In this document: piece by piece, positions 32,976 to 42,497 of the stretch
Position numbering within the stretch: the stretch's first letter is position 1
How the letters are laid out: each line of letters begins with the position of its first letter
Notes under the pieces: generated by a model
The model's input: only the letters and a program-made list of their open reading frames with translations
What the model was told of the DNA's origin: nothing
The model's database searches: none
Translations under genes and position numbers: made by a program
NCBI GenBank assembly: GCA_937916355.1
Contig: CALFTM010000105.1
Location: 1-42,991 of the forward strand
DNA from: an uncultured Bacteroidales bacterium
Lineage (GTDB): Bacteria > Bacteroidota > Bacteroidia > Bacteroidales > Paludibacteraceae
Direction: 5' to 3'
DNA length: 42,991 nt

Positions 32976-34571
32976 TTATTTTTTCTTTGCTTCCTTCATT
33001 TTCCTTGTCATCGTTTGAATACACTCACGACGAGGGATAATCACAGAAAGACCTTTATATTCTACTTCTTCACGAATAATCTGAAGCATTTCATCATAAT
33101 TTTTCTTCAAAGGAACAAAAACTCTTAAATGTTCAGGTTTTACTCCGAGACCTAAACAGATACTTTCAATTTTTCCAGTTCCTTGAGAATCTTGTCCACC
33201 TGTCATGGCAGTTGTCTCATTATCAGAAATCACCACAACAATGTTAGCATCCTCGACAACAGCGTCCAACAAACCAGTCATACCAGAGTGGGTGAAAGTC
33301 GAGTCGCCAATAACAGCGACTGCTGGGTACAATCCGGCATCAGCAGCACCCTTCGCCATTGTGATAGAGGCACCCATATCCACGCATGAATTGATTGCTT
33401 GGAAAGGTGGCAAAGCACCCAAAGTATAGCAACCAATATCACCAAACACCTTACTGTCTGGATATTCCCTCAACACTTCATTCAATGCGGCATACATATC
33501 ACGGTGTCCACATCCCTGACACATTTGAGGTGGACGAGCCTTAACGATGGAAGGAATATCGTATGATGATTCTACCGAGAATCCTAACGCCTTAGCAATC
33601 AAGTTTTGGTTCAACTCTCCTGTACGAGGAAGTGTTCCGTCTAAACGACCTTTTACAGGTTTGGATTCAAAGAAACCTTTCAATTGATTTTCAACAAATG
33701 GATACCCATCCTCCAAGACCAAAATTGTCTCACACTCAGCAGCCAATTTATCGATCATCTTCTTAGGCAACGGGTATTGAGAAACCTTCACAACTGGATA
33801 ATCACAACCATTAGGGAAAACTTCATTCAGGTAATTGAATGTAATACCACAAGCCACAACACCTATTTTTTTATTATCCCCTTCCAAATATTGGTTATAC
33901 GGAGAATTTTCAGAAGCCTCAAGTATTGCTCCTTGCATATCCAACAGATTCTGGTATCTACGACGTGCGATGGCTGGGAGCAGAACGAACTGACGAGGAT
34001 CTTCTGGAACACTTTGACCGTTTTGCGGCTTTGTCTCTCTTCTTTCCACACCAGAACGTGAGTGCGCCAAACGAGTCACTACCCTCATCATAACGGGATA
34101 GCCCAATTTTTCAGACAATTCAAATCCGTTATAAGCCATATCGTAGGCTTCTTGTTGATTTGAAGGTTCTAACATCGGAATCATCGCAAAATTTCCATAG
34201 AAACGGGAATCTTGCTCATTCTGAGAAGAGTGCATTGATGGGTCATCAGCAGCCAAAACCATCAGTCCACCGTTCACACCTGTGATGGAAGAGTTCACAA
34301 AACAGTCTGCCGCCACGTTCATTCCCACATGTTTCATGCAGACCAACGCTCTCTTACCAGCGTACGACATACCCAAGGCACTCTCCATCGCCGTCTTCTC
34401 GTTAGAAGACCACCGACTGTGGATATTGCGTTCTTTCGCTTGTTTTGAATTCTGTATATACTCAGTAATTTCAGTTGAAGGAGTTCCCGGATAGGCGTAC
34501 ACTCCCGACAATCCGCCGTCAATCGCACCTTGAGCGATTGCTTCGTCTGCCAACAATAATTCTTTCTGCAT
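32976..34571 (-). CDS. iorA: Indolepyruvate:ferredoxin oxidoreductase alpha subunit, without ferredoxin domain
   Basis: IorA binds thiamine pyrophosphate and, with IorB, oxidatively decarboxylates aryl pyruvates to aryl-acetyl-CoA, reducing ferredoxin. The sequence has the N-terminal pyrimidine-binding domain (YAYPGTPSTEITEY, WSSNEKTAMESALGMSYAG) and the TPP domain (PPQMCQGCGHRDMY, FGDIGCYTLGALPPF, VIGDSTFTHSGMTGLLDA). Archaeal IorA is above 600 residues and ends in two [4Fe-4S] motifs. This one is 531 residues and ends at RRECIQTMTRKMKEAKKK without a Cys cluster. I recall similarly short forms in other Bacteroides-type genomes. No iorB is adjacent: the terminator follows immediately. Confidence 0.92.
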   Translation of the reverse strand: MQKELLLADEAIAQGAIDGGLSGVYAYPGTPSTEITEYIQNSKQAKERNIHSRWSSNEKTAMESALGMSYAGKRALVCMKHVGMNVAADCFVNSSITGVNGGLMVLAADDPSMHSSQNEQDSRFYGNFAMIPMLEPSNQQEAYDMAYNGFELSEKLGYPVMMRVVTRLAHSRSGVERRETKPQNGQSVPEDPRQFVLLPAIARRRYQNLLDMQGAILEASENSPYNQYLEGDNKKIGVVACGITFNYLNEVFPNGCDYPVVKVSQYPLPKKMIDKLAAECETILVLEDGYPFVENQLKGFFESKPVKGRLDGTLPRTGELNQNLIAKALGFSVESSYDIPSIVKARPPQMCQGCGHRDMYAALNEVLREYPDSKVFGDIGCYTLGALPPFQAINSCVDMGASITMAKGAADAGLYPAVAVIGDSTFTHSGMTGLLDAVVEDANIVVVISDNETTAMTGGQDSQGTGKIESICLGLGVKPEHLRVFVPLKKNYDEMLQIIREEVEYKGLSVIIPRRECIQTMTRKMKEAKKK

Positions 34572-34630
34572 TTGGTTATTTTTTTACTTTTATATTCTTT
34601 TTTAAATTCGGATTTAAAGATACTCTTTTT

Positions 34631-35233
34631 TTAGCGAACTTCCATCATCCGACTTAAATATTTTCCGATAATGTCAAATTCTAAGTTTACAACCGTACCT
34701 TCTTCTATTTTACAAAAATTGGTATGTTCGAAAGTATATGGGATAATTGCAACTGAAAAACGGTCCAGTTGTGAATCGCAGACTGTAAGGCTTGTTCCAT
34801 TCACCGTCACAGACCCCTTCTCAACTGTCACATAACCCTTGCGCACCATTTCTGGATCACTTTCGTATTGAAAAGTAAAGTACCAACTACCATTCTGCTC
34901 TACTCTGCTGATGCACTTTGCTGTTTGGTCTACGTGTCCTTGCACAATATGCCCGTCCAATCGTCCGTTCATCTGCATGCTACGTTCTACATTTACCCAA
35001 TCGCCCTCTTTCAAAAGTCCTAAATTCGATCTTCTGAGCGTTTCGGAAACCGCCGTCACGACATAATTCCCGTTTTCAATGCTGACAACCGTCAAGCATA
35101 CTCCATTATGCGCTACACTTTGGTCTATTTTTAGTTCTTCCACAAAAGGGCAAGTCAATGTGAAATGAACATTATCACCCTCTTTCCTGATTGCAACCAC
35201 CTTAGCGGTCGCCTCTACTATTCCTGAAAACAT
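34631..35233 (-). CDS. ribE: Riboflavin synthase alpha chain
   Basis: This enzyme dismutates two 6,7-dimethyl-8-ribityllumazine molecules to riboflavin. It has the two homologous lumazine-binding halves: MFSGIVEATAKV with HNGVCLTVV, then GHIVQGHVDQTAKC with VTVNGTSLTVCD. Length (200 aa) is typical. It lies 46 nt after relA and 59 nt before iorA on the same strand. Its partner ribH is at 1977-2474. Confidence 0.96.
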   Translation of the reverse strand: MFSGIVEATAKVVAIRKEGDNVHFTLTCPFVEELKIDQSVAHNGVCLTVVSIENGNYVVTAVSETLRRSNLGLLKEGDWVNVERSMQMNGRLDGHIVQGHVDQTAKCISRVEQNGSWYFTFQYESDPEMVRKGYVTVEKGSVTVNGTSLTVCDSQLDRFSVAIIPYTFEHTNFCKIEEGTVVNLEFDIIGKYLSRMMEVR

Positions 35234-35279
35234 AATGATCTATTATTCTTTAAATTTGAAGGGTATTGTCAAAATTCCA

Positions 35280-37436
35280 TCAATTTCGAGAAACCGACTT
35301 TATACCCTTTATCACTCGTATTTTATTAATCAATTTTTCCAAATCCTGCATTTCGGAAACTAACACTGTGAGTGTGCCTTGAAAAAGACCGTCCACAGTA
35401 TTCACAGAAATCGAACGCAGAGAAATTTTCGTCTCCTTTTGGATTAAAGATGTGACATTGGTCACAATGCCAATATCATCATTCCCCACAACGAAAAGTG
35501 TGGCAGGATACTTCTTATCAGACTTACCCGACCATCTTGCACGAATGAAACGATAACCGAAACGAGACATCATCTGAGGTGCGTTTGGACAATCCGTTCG
35601 ATGCACTTTGATTCCATTATTGACAGAGACGAATCCGAAAATCTCATCTCCATAGATTGGATTACAGCACTTTGCGAGAGAGTAGTCCACCCCTTTCAAA
35701 TGTTCATCAATGATAAGACAATCGTCTTGCCTTGAAATATATTGCAATTCGGTCTCGCGCTCATAATTCTCAACTGAAACCGGCTCATTGACAAATCCAT
35801 CTTTTTCCGAACAAAGAAGGTACAACTCTTTCACCTTGCCCAAATCTTCTCTATCTTCTGCCAACGCATGATAAAACTCTTGGACAGTTTTATAGTTGAG
35901 TTTGATTGCCAAACGAGAAACTATCGACTCATCATAAGCGATTTTCCAATTCTTCAACCGACGTTTCAGCAACTCTTTCCCCTCTTCCATGTATTGAGCC
36001 TCCTGCTCACGCAAAAACTGCTTGATTCGGGTTTTCGCTTTTGAGGTTTTCACAAAAGAGAGCCACTCTTTGCGTGGAACTTGACTGTTATTGGTCACGA
36101 TTTCGACTTGGTCGCCATTTGACAATTCAGTTCGGATAGGAACACTTTTCCCATTGATTTTACCTCCTATGCAACGACTACCAAGGTTTGAGTGAATTTG
36201 AAATGCAAAGTCCAAAATGGTCGCCCCTTGTGGCAACTTTTCTAAATCTCCTTTGGGGGTGAAGACAAAAATCTCTTTACGGTAGAGACTCAGTTTAAAG
36301 TCGTCCATCCGCTCGACATTGCTTGTTTGAGGGCTCTCCAACAACTCCCTGACATTTGAGAGCCATGAATCCAAACCGGCTTCACTTTTTATGCCTTTAT
36401 ATTTGAAATGGGCTGCAAAACCTTTTTCTGCCACCTCATCCATTCTTATGGTTCGGATCTGTACCTCTACCCATTTTCCTTCCGGACCCATCACGGTAGT
36501 GTGCAACGACTCATAACCATTAGATTTGGGTATCGAAAGCCAATCCCTCAAACGTTTTGGATTGGGTTGATACTTATCCGTCACAATGGAGTAGACCTGC
36601 CAACATTCCGATTTCTCTTTTTCCAAAGGAGTATCGAGAATAATACGGATGGCGAAAAGGTCATAAATATTTTCGAATGGAGTGTTTTGCTTCCGCATTT
36701 TATTCCAAATAGAATAGATGGATTTAGTTCTTCCTTTAATGGTAAATTTAAATCCCTCTCTCTCCAATTGCAACTTTAGCGGTTCGATAAACGATTTGAT
36801 GTATCGCTCCCTATCATGTTTTGTCTCCGCCAATTTACCTGCGATCTCTTTGTAGATACTCAGGTTCGTCTGTTTTAGGGACAAATCCTCCAATTCAGAC
36901 TTGATTCGATAAAGACCGAGACGATGCGCCAATGGAGCATAGAGAAAGGATGCCTCTTGGGCGATTTTCATCCGTCTCTCCTCATCATACTCTTCAATTG
37001 TACGCATCAGATAGAGTTGCTTACAAATGAGGATAATCACGACCCGGACATCCTCAACCATCGTCATAAGCAATTTCCTGAAATTCTCTGATTCTACGGA
37101 AGGGTTTTTAGCGTAGAGTTCTTTTGCTGTAAACAATCCTTTTATGATACTATGCGCTTGTTCACCAAAATCCTTTTTGACAGACTCTTTCGCATAGCAT
37201 CCGCTCTGGACTGCTCGATACAACAGAAGCGAAAAGACTGACAGTTTTCCTACATTCGCCTCATTGCATAGAATCTCGGCAACCTCTAAAATTCGCTTAC
37301 AAGACTGAACGTCATCCGACAAATGTGAAAAAAGTTCATCATAAGTGGAACGCAAAAAATGAAGCTCCTCTTTTGTCCAAAGAAGCTCATCATTCTCCAT
37401 CAGTTTATTGAATTTCAGTCTAAGCTCATCAATCAT
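35280..37436 (-). CDS. relA: RelA/SpoT-family (p)ppGpp synthetase with degenerate hydrolase domain
   Basis: The 718-residue protein has the long Rsh architecture. The synthetase domain is intact: GRTKSIYSIWNKM near 235-247, IYDLFAIRI with D259, IPKSNGYESLHTTV, and EVQIRT near 324. The TGS domain (EIFVFTPKGDLEKLPQGATILDF), the CCNP zinc-finger region and a C-terminal ACT domain follow. The N-terminal HD domain has lost its metal ligands: the HD pair is Tyr73-Arg74, the ED pair is Gln77-Ser78, and the usual KLADRLHNMRT reads LICKQLYLMRT. It should make but not degrade (p)ppGpp. A separate hydrolase must exist elsewhere in the genome. It is 20 nt downstream of an unidentified gene. Confidence 0.93.
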   Translation of the reverse strand: MIDELRLKFNKLMENDELLWTKEELHFLRSTYDELFSHLSDDVQSCKRILEVAEILCNEANVGKLSVFSLLLYRAVQSGCYAKESVKKDFGEQAHSIIKGLFTAKELYAKNPSVESENFRKLLMTMVEDVRVVIILICKQLYLMRTIEEYDEERRMKIAQEASFLYAPLAHRLGLYRIKSELEDLSLKQTNLSIYKEIAGKLAETKHDRERYIKSFIEPLKLQLEREGFKFTIKGRTKSIYSIWNKMRKQNTPFENIYDLFAIRIILDTPLEKEKSECWQVYSIVTDKYQPNPKRLRDWLSIPKSNGYESLHTTVMGPEGKWVEVQIRTIRMDEVAEKGFAAHFKYKGIKSEAGLDSWLSNVRELLESPQTSNVERMDDFKLSLYRKEIFVFTPKGDLEKLPQGATILDFAFQIHSNLGSRCIGGKINGKSVPIRTELSNGDQVEIVTNNSQVPRKEWLSFVKTSKAKTRIKQFLREQEAQYMEEGKELLKRRLKNWKIAYDESIVSRLAIKLNYKTVQEFYHALAEDREDLGKVKELYLLCSEKDGFVNEPVSVENYERETELQYISRQDDCLIIDEHLKGVDYSLAKCCNPIYGDEIFGFVSVNNGIKVHRTDCPNAPQMMSRFGYRFIRARWSGKSDKKYPATLFVVGNDDIGIVTNVTSLIQKETKISLRSISVNTVDGLFQGTLTVLVSEMQDLEKLINKIRVIKGIKSVSRN

Positions 37437-37456
37437 AAAATTTGAAAATCAATCGT

Positions 37457-38068
37457 TTATTTAATTTTTGCACCTTTTGACAACATCAAGACGGGGTAAG
37501 CATATTGCAGCAACCATTTTTCGCTCAGTTTCATCTTATTGCTCAGTTCCCTCACAACGATTGCGGCTTTTCGCGCATCTCCTGCCTTGAAATCTGTACC
37601 CGTCAACACCTTGTGAACGGCATCTTTCATGGAAGATTTTATCAATGAACTGAAAAAAGCTGGCAAACGAAGAGACCACTGCATCTCTGAAGCCACCGAC
37701 AAAAAGAGATTTTGAGAAAGATTTTGAAAATAGATGGAATAGGTCTGCATATCCTGCTGACGCTTGCATACCTTCTTGACAGAAGCATCAATCTCTTTGA
37801 AGAAATCCTCTGTAAGTTTATATTCATTGATCATCAATTTGCTGACAAACGCTTTCTCGGCGTTCCCCAAACGCCCTTGGCTCATAAGATTGAACTTATG
37901 TTTGAAAATTTTCAGCTGAGGAAGCATCCGTAGATCCAAAATCCCCAATTGTGAAGCAAAGGCTGCTTGCAAATAAACACTGATGAGGGAGTTGAATTCT
38001 TCGATTCTCGCTCTCACCTCTTGCTCCATCTTCTCTTTTTTTCCTTGTAGTTTCTCTGTTATTCCCAT
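37457..38068 (-). CDS. Unidentified alpha-helical protein upstream of relA
   Basis: This product of 203 residues starts MGITEKLQGKKEKMEQEV and looks all-helical, with heptad-like charged N-terminal residues and amphipathic helices such as GDARKAAIVVRELSNKMKLSE. It has no signal peptide and no motif I recognise. I start it at 38068 because the upstream in-frame ATG at 38092 overlaps the -7 box at 38081-38088. The 20-nt gap to relA suggests cotranscription, so it may act with or be regulated like the alarmone synthetase; that is inference only. Confidence 0.75.
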   Translation of the reverse strand: MGITEKLQGKKEKMEQEVRARIEEFNSLISVYLQAAFASQLGILDLRMLPQLKIFKHKFNLMSQGRLGNAEKAFVSKLMINEYKLTEDFFKEIDASVKKVCKRQQDMQTYSIYFQNLSQNLFLSVASEMQWSLRLPAFFSSLIKSSMKDAVHKVLTGTDFKAGDARKAAIVVRELSNKMKLSEKWLLQYAYPVLMLSKGAKIK

Positions 38069-38080
38069 GAATTTTTTTTC

Positions 38081-38110
38081 TAAATTTACCACAAAGAGGG
38101 ATGCGACAAA
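38081..38110 (-). promoter_or_regulatory. Promoter of the helical-protein / relA operon
   Basis: On the minus strand TTTG (38107-38110) is followed by an 18-nt spacer and TAAATTTA (38081-38088), one mismatch from TAnnTTTG. Its position argues for the downstream start codon at 38068. Confidence 0.55.
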
Positions 38111-38156
38111 TCACACCCCACTTTTGGTTATTGCTTTATGTAATGTTTTATTTTTT

Positions 38157-38831
38157 TTAGTCTCTACGACCCATGTATATCATGACGTAATACAACAACG
38201 TTCCAAGTGAACTGATCGCAGCCACGAAATAGGTGTATGCTGCAGAAGACAACGCTTTTCTTGCCATTGGATATGACTGGGCATTGGTGATGCCAGCCTG
38301 AGACAACCAATCCAAAGCACGAGAAGAGGCATTTACTTCAACCGGCAATGTTACTATGCTGAACAATGTGGTCAATGCGAACAAGATAATCCCGATCAAC
38401 AACAAACTTGGGAATGTGTTTATCAACAAGATTCCTGCTAACAGCACCCATTGAACCCAATTGCTGGCGAAACTCACGACTGGAACTAATGCTGAACGCA
38501 TCTTTAAGAACGCATAACCAGTCGCATGTTGAACAGCATGACCACACTCATGAGCAGCAACCGCTGCTGCCGCAATATTTCTTTCGTTATAGACTGCATC
38601 ACTCAAATTTAATGTTTTATCCACAGGATTATAGTGGTCTGTCAATGATCCCGGAACATGAGACACACGAACATCTGTGATACCATTATCACGGAGCATC
38701 TTTTCCGCCACCTCTTTACCAGACAACTGAATCGGTTCTGCAGAATACTTTTCAAAACGACTTTTTAAAAGCCATTGAACACCGTAACTTAACACCATGA
38801 TAACAATCATCAATATCCAATATGCATTCAT
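38157..38831 (-). CDS. YugP-type membrane zinc metallopeptidase
   Basis: The 224-residue protein has an N-terminal helix (WILMIVIMVLSYGVQWLL), then the zinc site HECGH (H94, E95, H98) in AAAAVAAHECGHAVQHATG. Three further hydrophobic helices follow (LVPVVSFASNWVQWVLLAGI, LLLIGIILFALTTLFSIVTL and AYTYFVAAISSLGTLLYYVM). This is the Zn_peptidase_2 (PF04298) layout, including the LPVEVNASSRALDWL segment. The physiological substrate is unknown; a role in membrane protein quality control is plausible. It has its own -7 box. Confidence 0.92.
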   Translation of the reverse strand: MNAYWILMIVIMVLSYGVQWLLKSRFEKYSAEPIQLSGKEVAEKMLRDNGITDVRVSHVPGSLTDHYNPVDKTLNLSDAVYNERNIAAAAVAAHECGHAVQHATGYAFLKMRSALVPVVSFASNWVQWVLLAGILLINTFPSLLLIGIILFALTTLFSIVTLPVEVNASSRALDWLSQAGITNAQSYPMARKALSSAAYTYFVAAISSLGTLLYYVMIYMGRRD

Positions 38832-38889
38832 AATTATAACATTTATTAGTTTGACATCGCTTTTAACTATACATCTTCAAATTCTTTGC

Positions 38890-38897
38890 CAAATATA
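38890..38897 (-). promoter_or_regulatory. -7 box for the zinc metallopeptidase gene
   Basis: Minus-strand TATATTTG is an exact TAnnTTTG match, about 60 nt before the start codon. No -33 box stands out. Confidence 0.5.
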
Positions 38898-38983
38898 CAA
38901 CATCTGCCAAAATGTCACCATTAAATTATGTTAACAAGACAAATTTTTCATCTGGCATAAAAAAAACGAAGTAACTATCTGAT

Positions 38984-41137
38984 TTATTTTATAATCCCAT
39001 TTCTTTTCAACAATGGCTCGATAGTTGGCTCACAACCTCTGAATCGCTTATAAAGCACCATCGGATGTTCGCTACCTCCTTTTGATAGCACCTCAGTTCT
39101 GAATCGATCGGCAGTCTCTTGATTAAAAATACCCTCCTTTTGGAAAACCGAAAAGGCATCCGCATCCAACACCTCTGCCCATTTATAACTATAATAACCA
39201 GCTGAATAGCCTCCTGAGAAGATATGGTTGAACTGCACACTCATGCAGTTACCTTCAACAGAAGGAAGTGTTTGTGCCGATTTCCAAGCCTCTTGTTCAA
39301 ATGATAAAACATCACCGTCGAATGGTTGGGTCAATGTATGCCAAGCCATATCTAACAGACCGAAACTCAATTGTCGTAATGTTGCATAACCGGTATTGAA
39401 ATTTGCTGAATTACGAATACTTTCAATCAATTCGACCGGTATCAAATCTCCTGTTTGGTAATGTACTGCGAAGGAGTCTAAATAACTCTTCTCAAACGCC
39501 CAGTTTTCCAACAGTTGAGAAGGCAACTCCACAAAATCCCTATAGACATTCGTTCCTGCAACACTTCCGTATGTGGTGTTCGCCATCATTCCATGCAAAG
39601 AGTGTCCGAATTCGTGCATGAACGTGGTGAGTTCATCAAATGTGAGCAAAGCAGGGTGATTCTCGGTCGGACGAGAGAAATTAGTCACAATTGAGATATG
39701 AGGGCGAATATTCACACCATTCTCATCAATATGCTGGCAGAGGTATTCGGTCATCCATGCTCCACCCCTCTTTCCTTCCCTTGGATGGAAATCTGCATAA
39801 AAGACTGCCAAGAAACTGCCATCTTTATCGAATACTTCATACGCTTCCACTTCTGGATGGTAGACAGGAATTGCCTCATTGCGTTTAAATGTTAGTCCGT
39901 AAAGGCGAGTGGCCAATCCGAAGACTCCTTTTTTCACCTTCTCCAATTCAAAATAGGGACGCAACAATTCATCATTCACGTTATACTTCTCCTCTTTCAA
40001 CTTTTCTGAATAGAAAGACCAGTCCCATGGCATAACGGTAAAATCCGCGCCATGTCGGTTGGCGTACAACTGCACCTCCTCGATCTCTTTTCTGGCAGTC
40101 GGTTTATATGCGTCCAATAGTTGGTTGAGCAAATTGTAGACATTCTCTTTATTTTCCGCCATACGGTCTTTCAATTTATAATCCGCATAATTGTCGTAGC
40201 CTAACAACTTCGCCATTTCAAGGCGTATGTTCACCAACTCCTTCACGATTTCACGATTATCATACTCTCCGCTCATCGCTTTGGTATTGTAGGCTGTGTG
40301 CAACTCTTTTCTAAGCTCCCTATTTTCTGCATATTTCAAGAATGGAACGTAGCTCGGATAGGTCAGGTCTATGCACCAGCCCTCCACATTCTTCTGTTTT
40401 GCCTTCTCCTTTGCGGCATCTTTTAAGGACTGTGGCAGACCTGCCAATTGAGACTCCTCCGTCAGCACCATCTTATACTGGTTGGTCGCATTCAAAACAT
40501 TTTGTCCATATTGCAAGGAAAGGAGTGAAAGTTTTTGGCTCAATTCCTTATACTTCTCACGGTCAGCCCCTTGTAAAGTTGCTCCATGATTCTTAAAAGA
40601 GTCGTAGGTCTCTTGCAAAAGTGTCCGCTGCTCTGCTGTGAGATTAAGACTATCTTTTTGCTCATAGACACACTCCACTCTTTTGAAGAGTTTCTCATTC
40701 AACGTGATATTGGTGCTGTGTTCAGTCTCTTCAGGAGAAATTTCATTAGCGATACTATCCATCTCCTCGCAGGTCTCCGCACTCAATAAGTTGTAGAAGA
40801 CATACTGCACACGTGATAAAAATTGACCTGAACGCTCCAACGCCACAATCGTATTTTCAAATGTGGGTGCATCGGGGTTGTTCACAATCGCATCAATTTC
40901 CGCATCATGGCGACGAAAGCCCTCCCTCATCGCAGGAAGATAATCTGATAGTTTGATTTTATCAAACGGAATCGTCTGATGTGGGGTGTTAAACACCTCC
41001 TGAAAGAATACATTATCCATATTTTCAACGTCTTTATTATTTGTGTCCTCTCCTCCACATGAAGTTAGAAGGAGCATGCCTCCCAAAATGGTTTGGCTAC
41101 AGTATTTTATAAATTTCTTATTTCTCATATTTGTCAT
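38984..41137 (-). CDS. dcp: M3 family peptidyl-dipeptidase, predicted lipoprotein
   Basis: The 717-residue protein is a thimet-oligopeptidase-type metallopeptidase that removes dipeptides or cleaves short peptides. The zinc site is H508-E-F-G-H512 in TFMHEFGHSLHG, with the third ligand in the RDFVELPSQLLENW helix. A lipobox (LLLTSCGG, Cys27) follows the N-terminal hydrophobic stretch, so the enzyme is probably membrane-anchored in the periplasm and used in peptide nutrition. The PHQTIPFDKIKLSDYLPAM start of the mature domain is typical of Dcp. The start codon overlaps the 3' end of the YihY gene by 20 nt; a start at 41128 is also possible. Confidence 0.93.
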   Translation of the reverse strand: MTNMRNKKFIKYCSQTILGGMLLLTSCGGEDTNNKDVENMDNVFFQEVFNTPHQTIPFDKIKLSDYLPAMREGFRRHDAEIDAIVNNPDAPTFENTIVALERSGQFLSRVQYVFYNLLSAETCEEMDSIANEISPEETEHSTNITLNEKLFKRVECVYEQKDSLNLTAEQRTLLQETYDSFKNHGATLQGADREKYKELSQKLSLLSLQYGQNVLNATNQYKMVLTEESQLAGLPQSLKDAAKEKAKQKNVEGWCIDLTYPSYVPFLKYAENRELRKELHTAYNTKAMSGEYDNREIVKELVNIRLEMAKLLGYDNYADYKLKDRMAENKENVYNLLNQLLDAYKPTARKEIEEVQLYANRHGADFTVMPWDWSFYSEKLKEEKYNVNDELLRPYFELEKVKKGVFGLATRLYGLTFKRNEAIPVYHPEVEAYEVFDKDGSFLAVFYADFHPREGKRGGAWMTEYLCQHIDENGVNIRPHISIVTNFSRPTENHPALLTFDELTTFMHEFGHSLHGMMANTTYGSVAGTNVYRDFVELPSQLLENWAFEKSYLDSFAVHYQTGDLIPVELIESIRNSANFNTGYATLRQLSFGLLDMAWHTLTQPFDGDVLSFEQEAWKSAQTLPSVEGNCMSVQFNHIFSGGYSAGYYSYKWAEVLDADAFSVFQKEGIFNQETADRFRTEVLSKGGSEHPMVLYKRFRGCEPTIEPLLKRNGIIK

Positions 41138-42473
41138 TATTTAAATACTTTATCAAAGGAGACTCCATGTCACAAACACTCTTGCGTGTTGCTTCCACAT
41201 AATCCCACAAATATGCAAATTTAGGATTTTTATGCAACGAGAACTGCTCATTAGAAGTTCCCTCCTCATCAATCGCCAAATAGAACTTAAAGACAGTCAG
41301 CTGATCCAACTCAGGGCGCGGTCGGTAACCAAATTTCCCATACTCCATTTCAACTTTATCTAAAACGCCGGCACGACACAATTTGTCGGCACACGCTTTT
41401 GCCATTCTATAGGGCATCAATTCAGTCAGTTCTCCTAAAGTGACATAGGGTTGGTTGGCAAGGTAGCGGTCTGTGCATACTTTCGTCACCACCAATGATG
41501 CGAACTCAAAATAACGGTGACTCATCTGACGCACGTCTTCATCATGTTCAAAACGTTTCAAACATTGTGCTGTAAATGAAAAGGAACACCCCAATAAAAT
41601 GAGTACCCATGTCATCTGCAAAAACATCAATAAAAATGGAATCGCGGCCAATGTTCCATATACGGCATTATAACTGGTCATCCACGATTGAGCATAGAGA
41701 TACCCCTCCTTGAATATCATAAATGCGAGACTGAATATCAAGCCTGAAATCGCAGCATATTTGAAATTCACTTGTGTATTGGGAATAAACCAATACAACA
41801 ATGTAAAAGAGATCCATGATACAAAATAAGGCAGTATCATTAACAAAAATTTCAGCGACGGACTGATAAGATACGAGGAGCTGAAATATTGTATCGCATA
41901 ATTAAAATAGAAAGAGACCGCACTACTGAACAATATCAGCAAAGGGACAAAAAAAACGATTGCAATGTAGTTGGGGATTTTATTTTTCAAGGGACGTTTC
42001 GTCTCAATTCCCCAGATGTCGTTGAATGCTCTCTCTATCTGATTGAACATTCGGAAAACCGACCAAAGCAACATGCAAATACCTATTCCGACAAATGCCC
42101 CATTTTGCGTGTGTTCCAAATACTTCTGAACCATATCCAACAGTGTGTTGATAGCGTCGCCGTAGGTCGGAAAATGATAATACAATTCATCTCTAAGATA
42201 TGAATCAAAACCAAAACCCTTTGCGATACCCATGATGAACGCCACAAGCGGCACAAGGGCAAATGTAATGTAGTACGTAAGGGCTGCAGAACGGATATGG
42301 ATGCGTCGCTCAATAAAAAAACGAACAATATGGAACACAAACAGATAAAGGTAGTGTGAGACACGCAAAATCGGAGAGTCAAGATCCTTTCCTTCCCGAA
42401 TTTTCATGATTATCCCTTTTAGGGAAAATTTTTGCGGCACATCAAATTCTGTTGGTATGTTGTTTTTTTCCAT
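41118..42473 (-). CDS. YihY/BrkB family membrane protein
   Basis: The 451-residue protein has a hydrophilic N-terminus, then six membrane helices. The family features are HIRSAALTYYITFALVPLVAFIMG, FRMFNQIERAFNDIWG and the YNAVYGTLAAIPFLLMFLQMTWVLIL region. The last 150 residues form a soluble tail with a winged-helix-like pattern (LGELTELMPYRMAKACADKLCRAG). Older annotations as ribonuclease BN are considered wrong for this family; the function is uncertain. It starts 24 nt after the 3' end of the RNase P RNA and its stop lies inside dcp. Confidence 0.9.
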   Translation of the reverse strand: MEKNNIPTEFDVPQKFSLKGIIMKIREGKDLDSPILRVSHYLYLFVFHIVRFFIERRIHIRSAALTYYITFALVPLVAFIMGIAKGFGFDSYLRDELYYHFPTYGDAINTLLDMVQKYLEHTQNGAFVGIGICMLLWSVFRMFNQIERAFNDIWGIETKRPLKNKIPNYIAIVFFVPLLILFSSAVSFYFNYAIQYFSSSYLISPSLKFLLMILPYFVSWISFTLLYWFIPNTQVNFKYAAISGLIFSLAFMIFKEGYLYAQSWMTSYNAVYGTLAAIPFLLMFLQMTWVLILLGCSFSFTAQCLKRFEHDEDVRQMSHRYFEFASLVVTKVCTDRYLANQPYVTLGELTELMPYRMAKACADKLCRAGVLDKVEMEYGKFGYRPRPELDQLTVFKFYLAIDEEGTSNEQFSLHKNPKFAYLWDYVEATRKSVCDMESPLIKYLNNDKYEK

Positions 42474-42497
42474 ATAGCCTTAATTAAAATATAAAAA

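Noticed and set aside
32976..34571. iorA as a frameshifted gene with a lost tail
   Set aside because: A terminator begins 9 nt after the stop, leaving no room for a missing ferredoxin domain; short forms are recalled from relatives.
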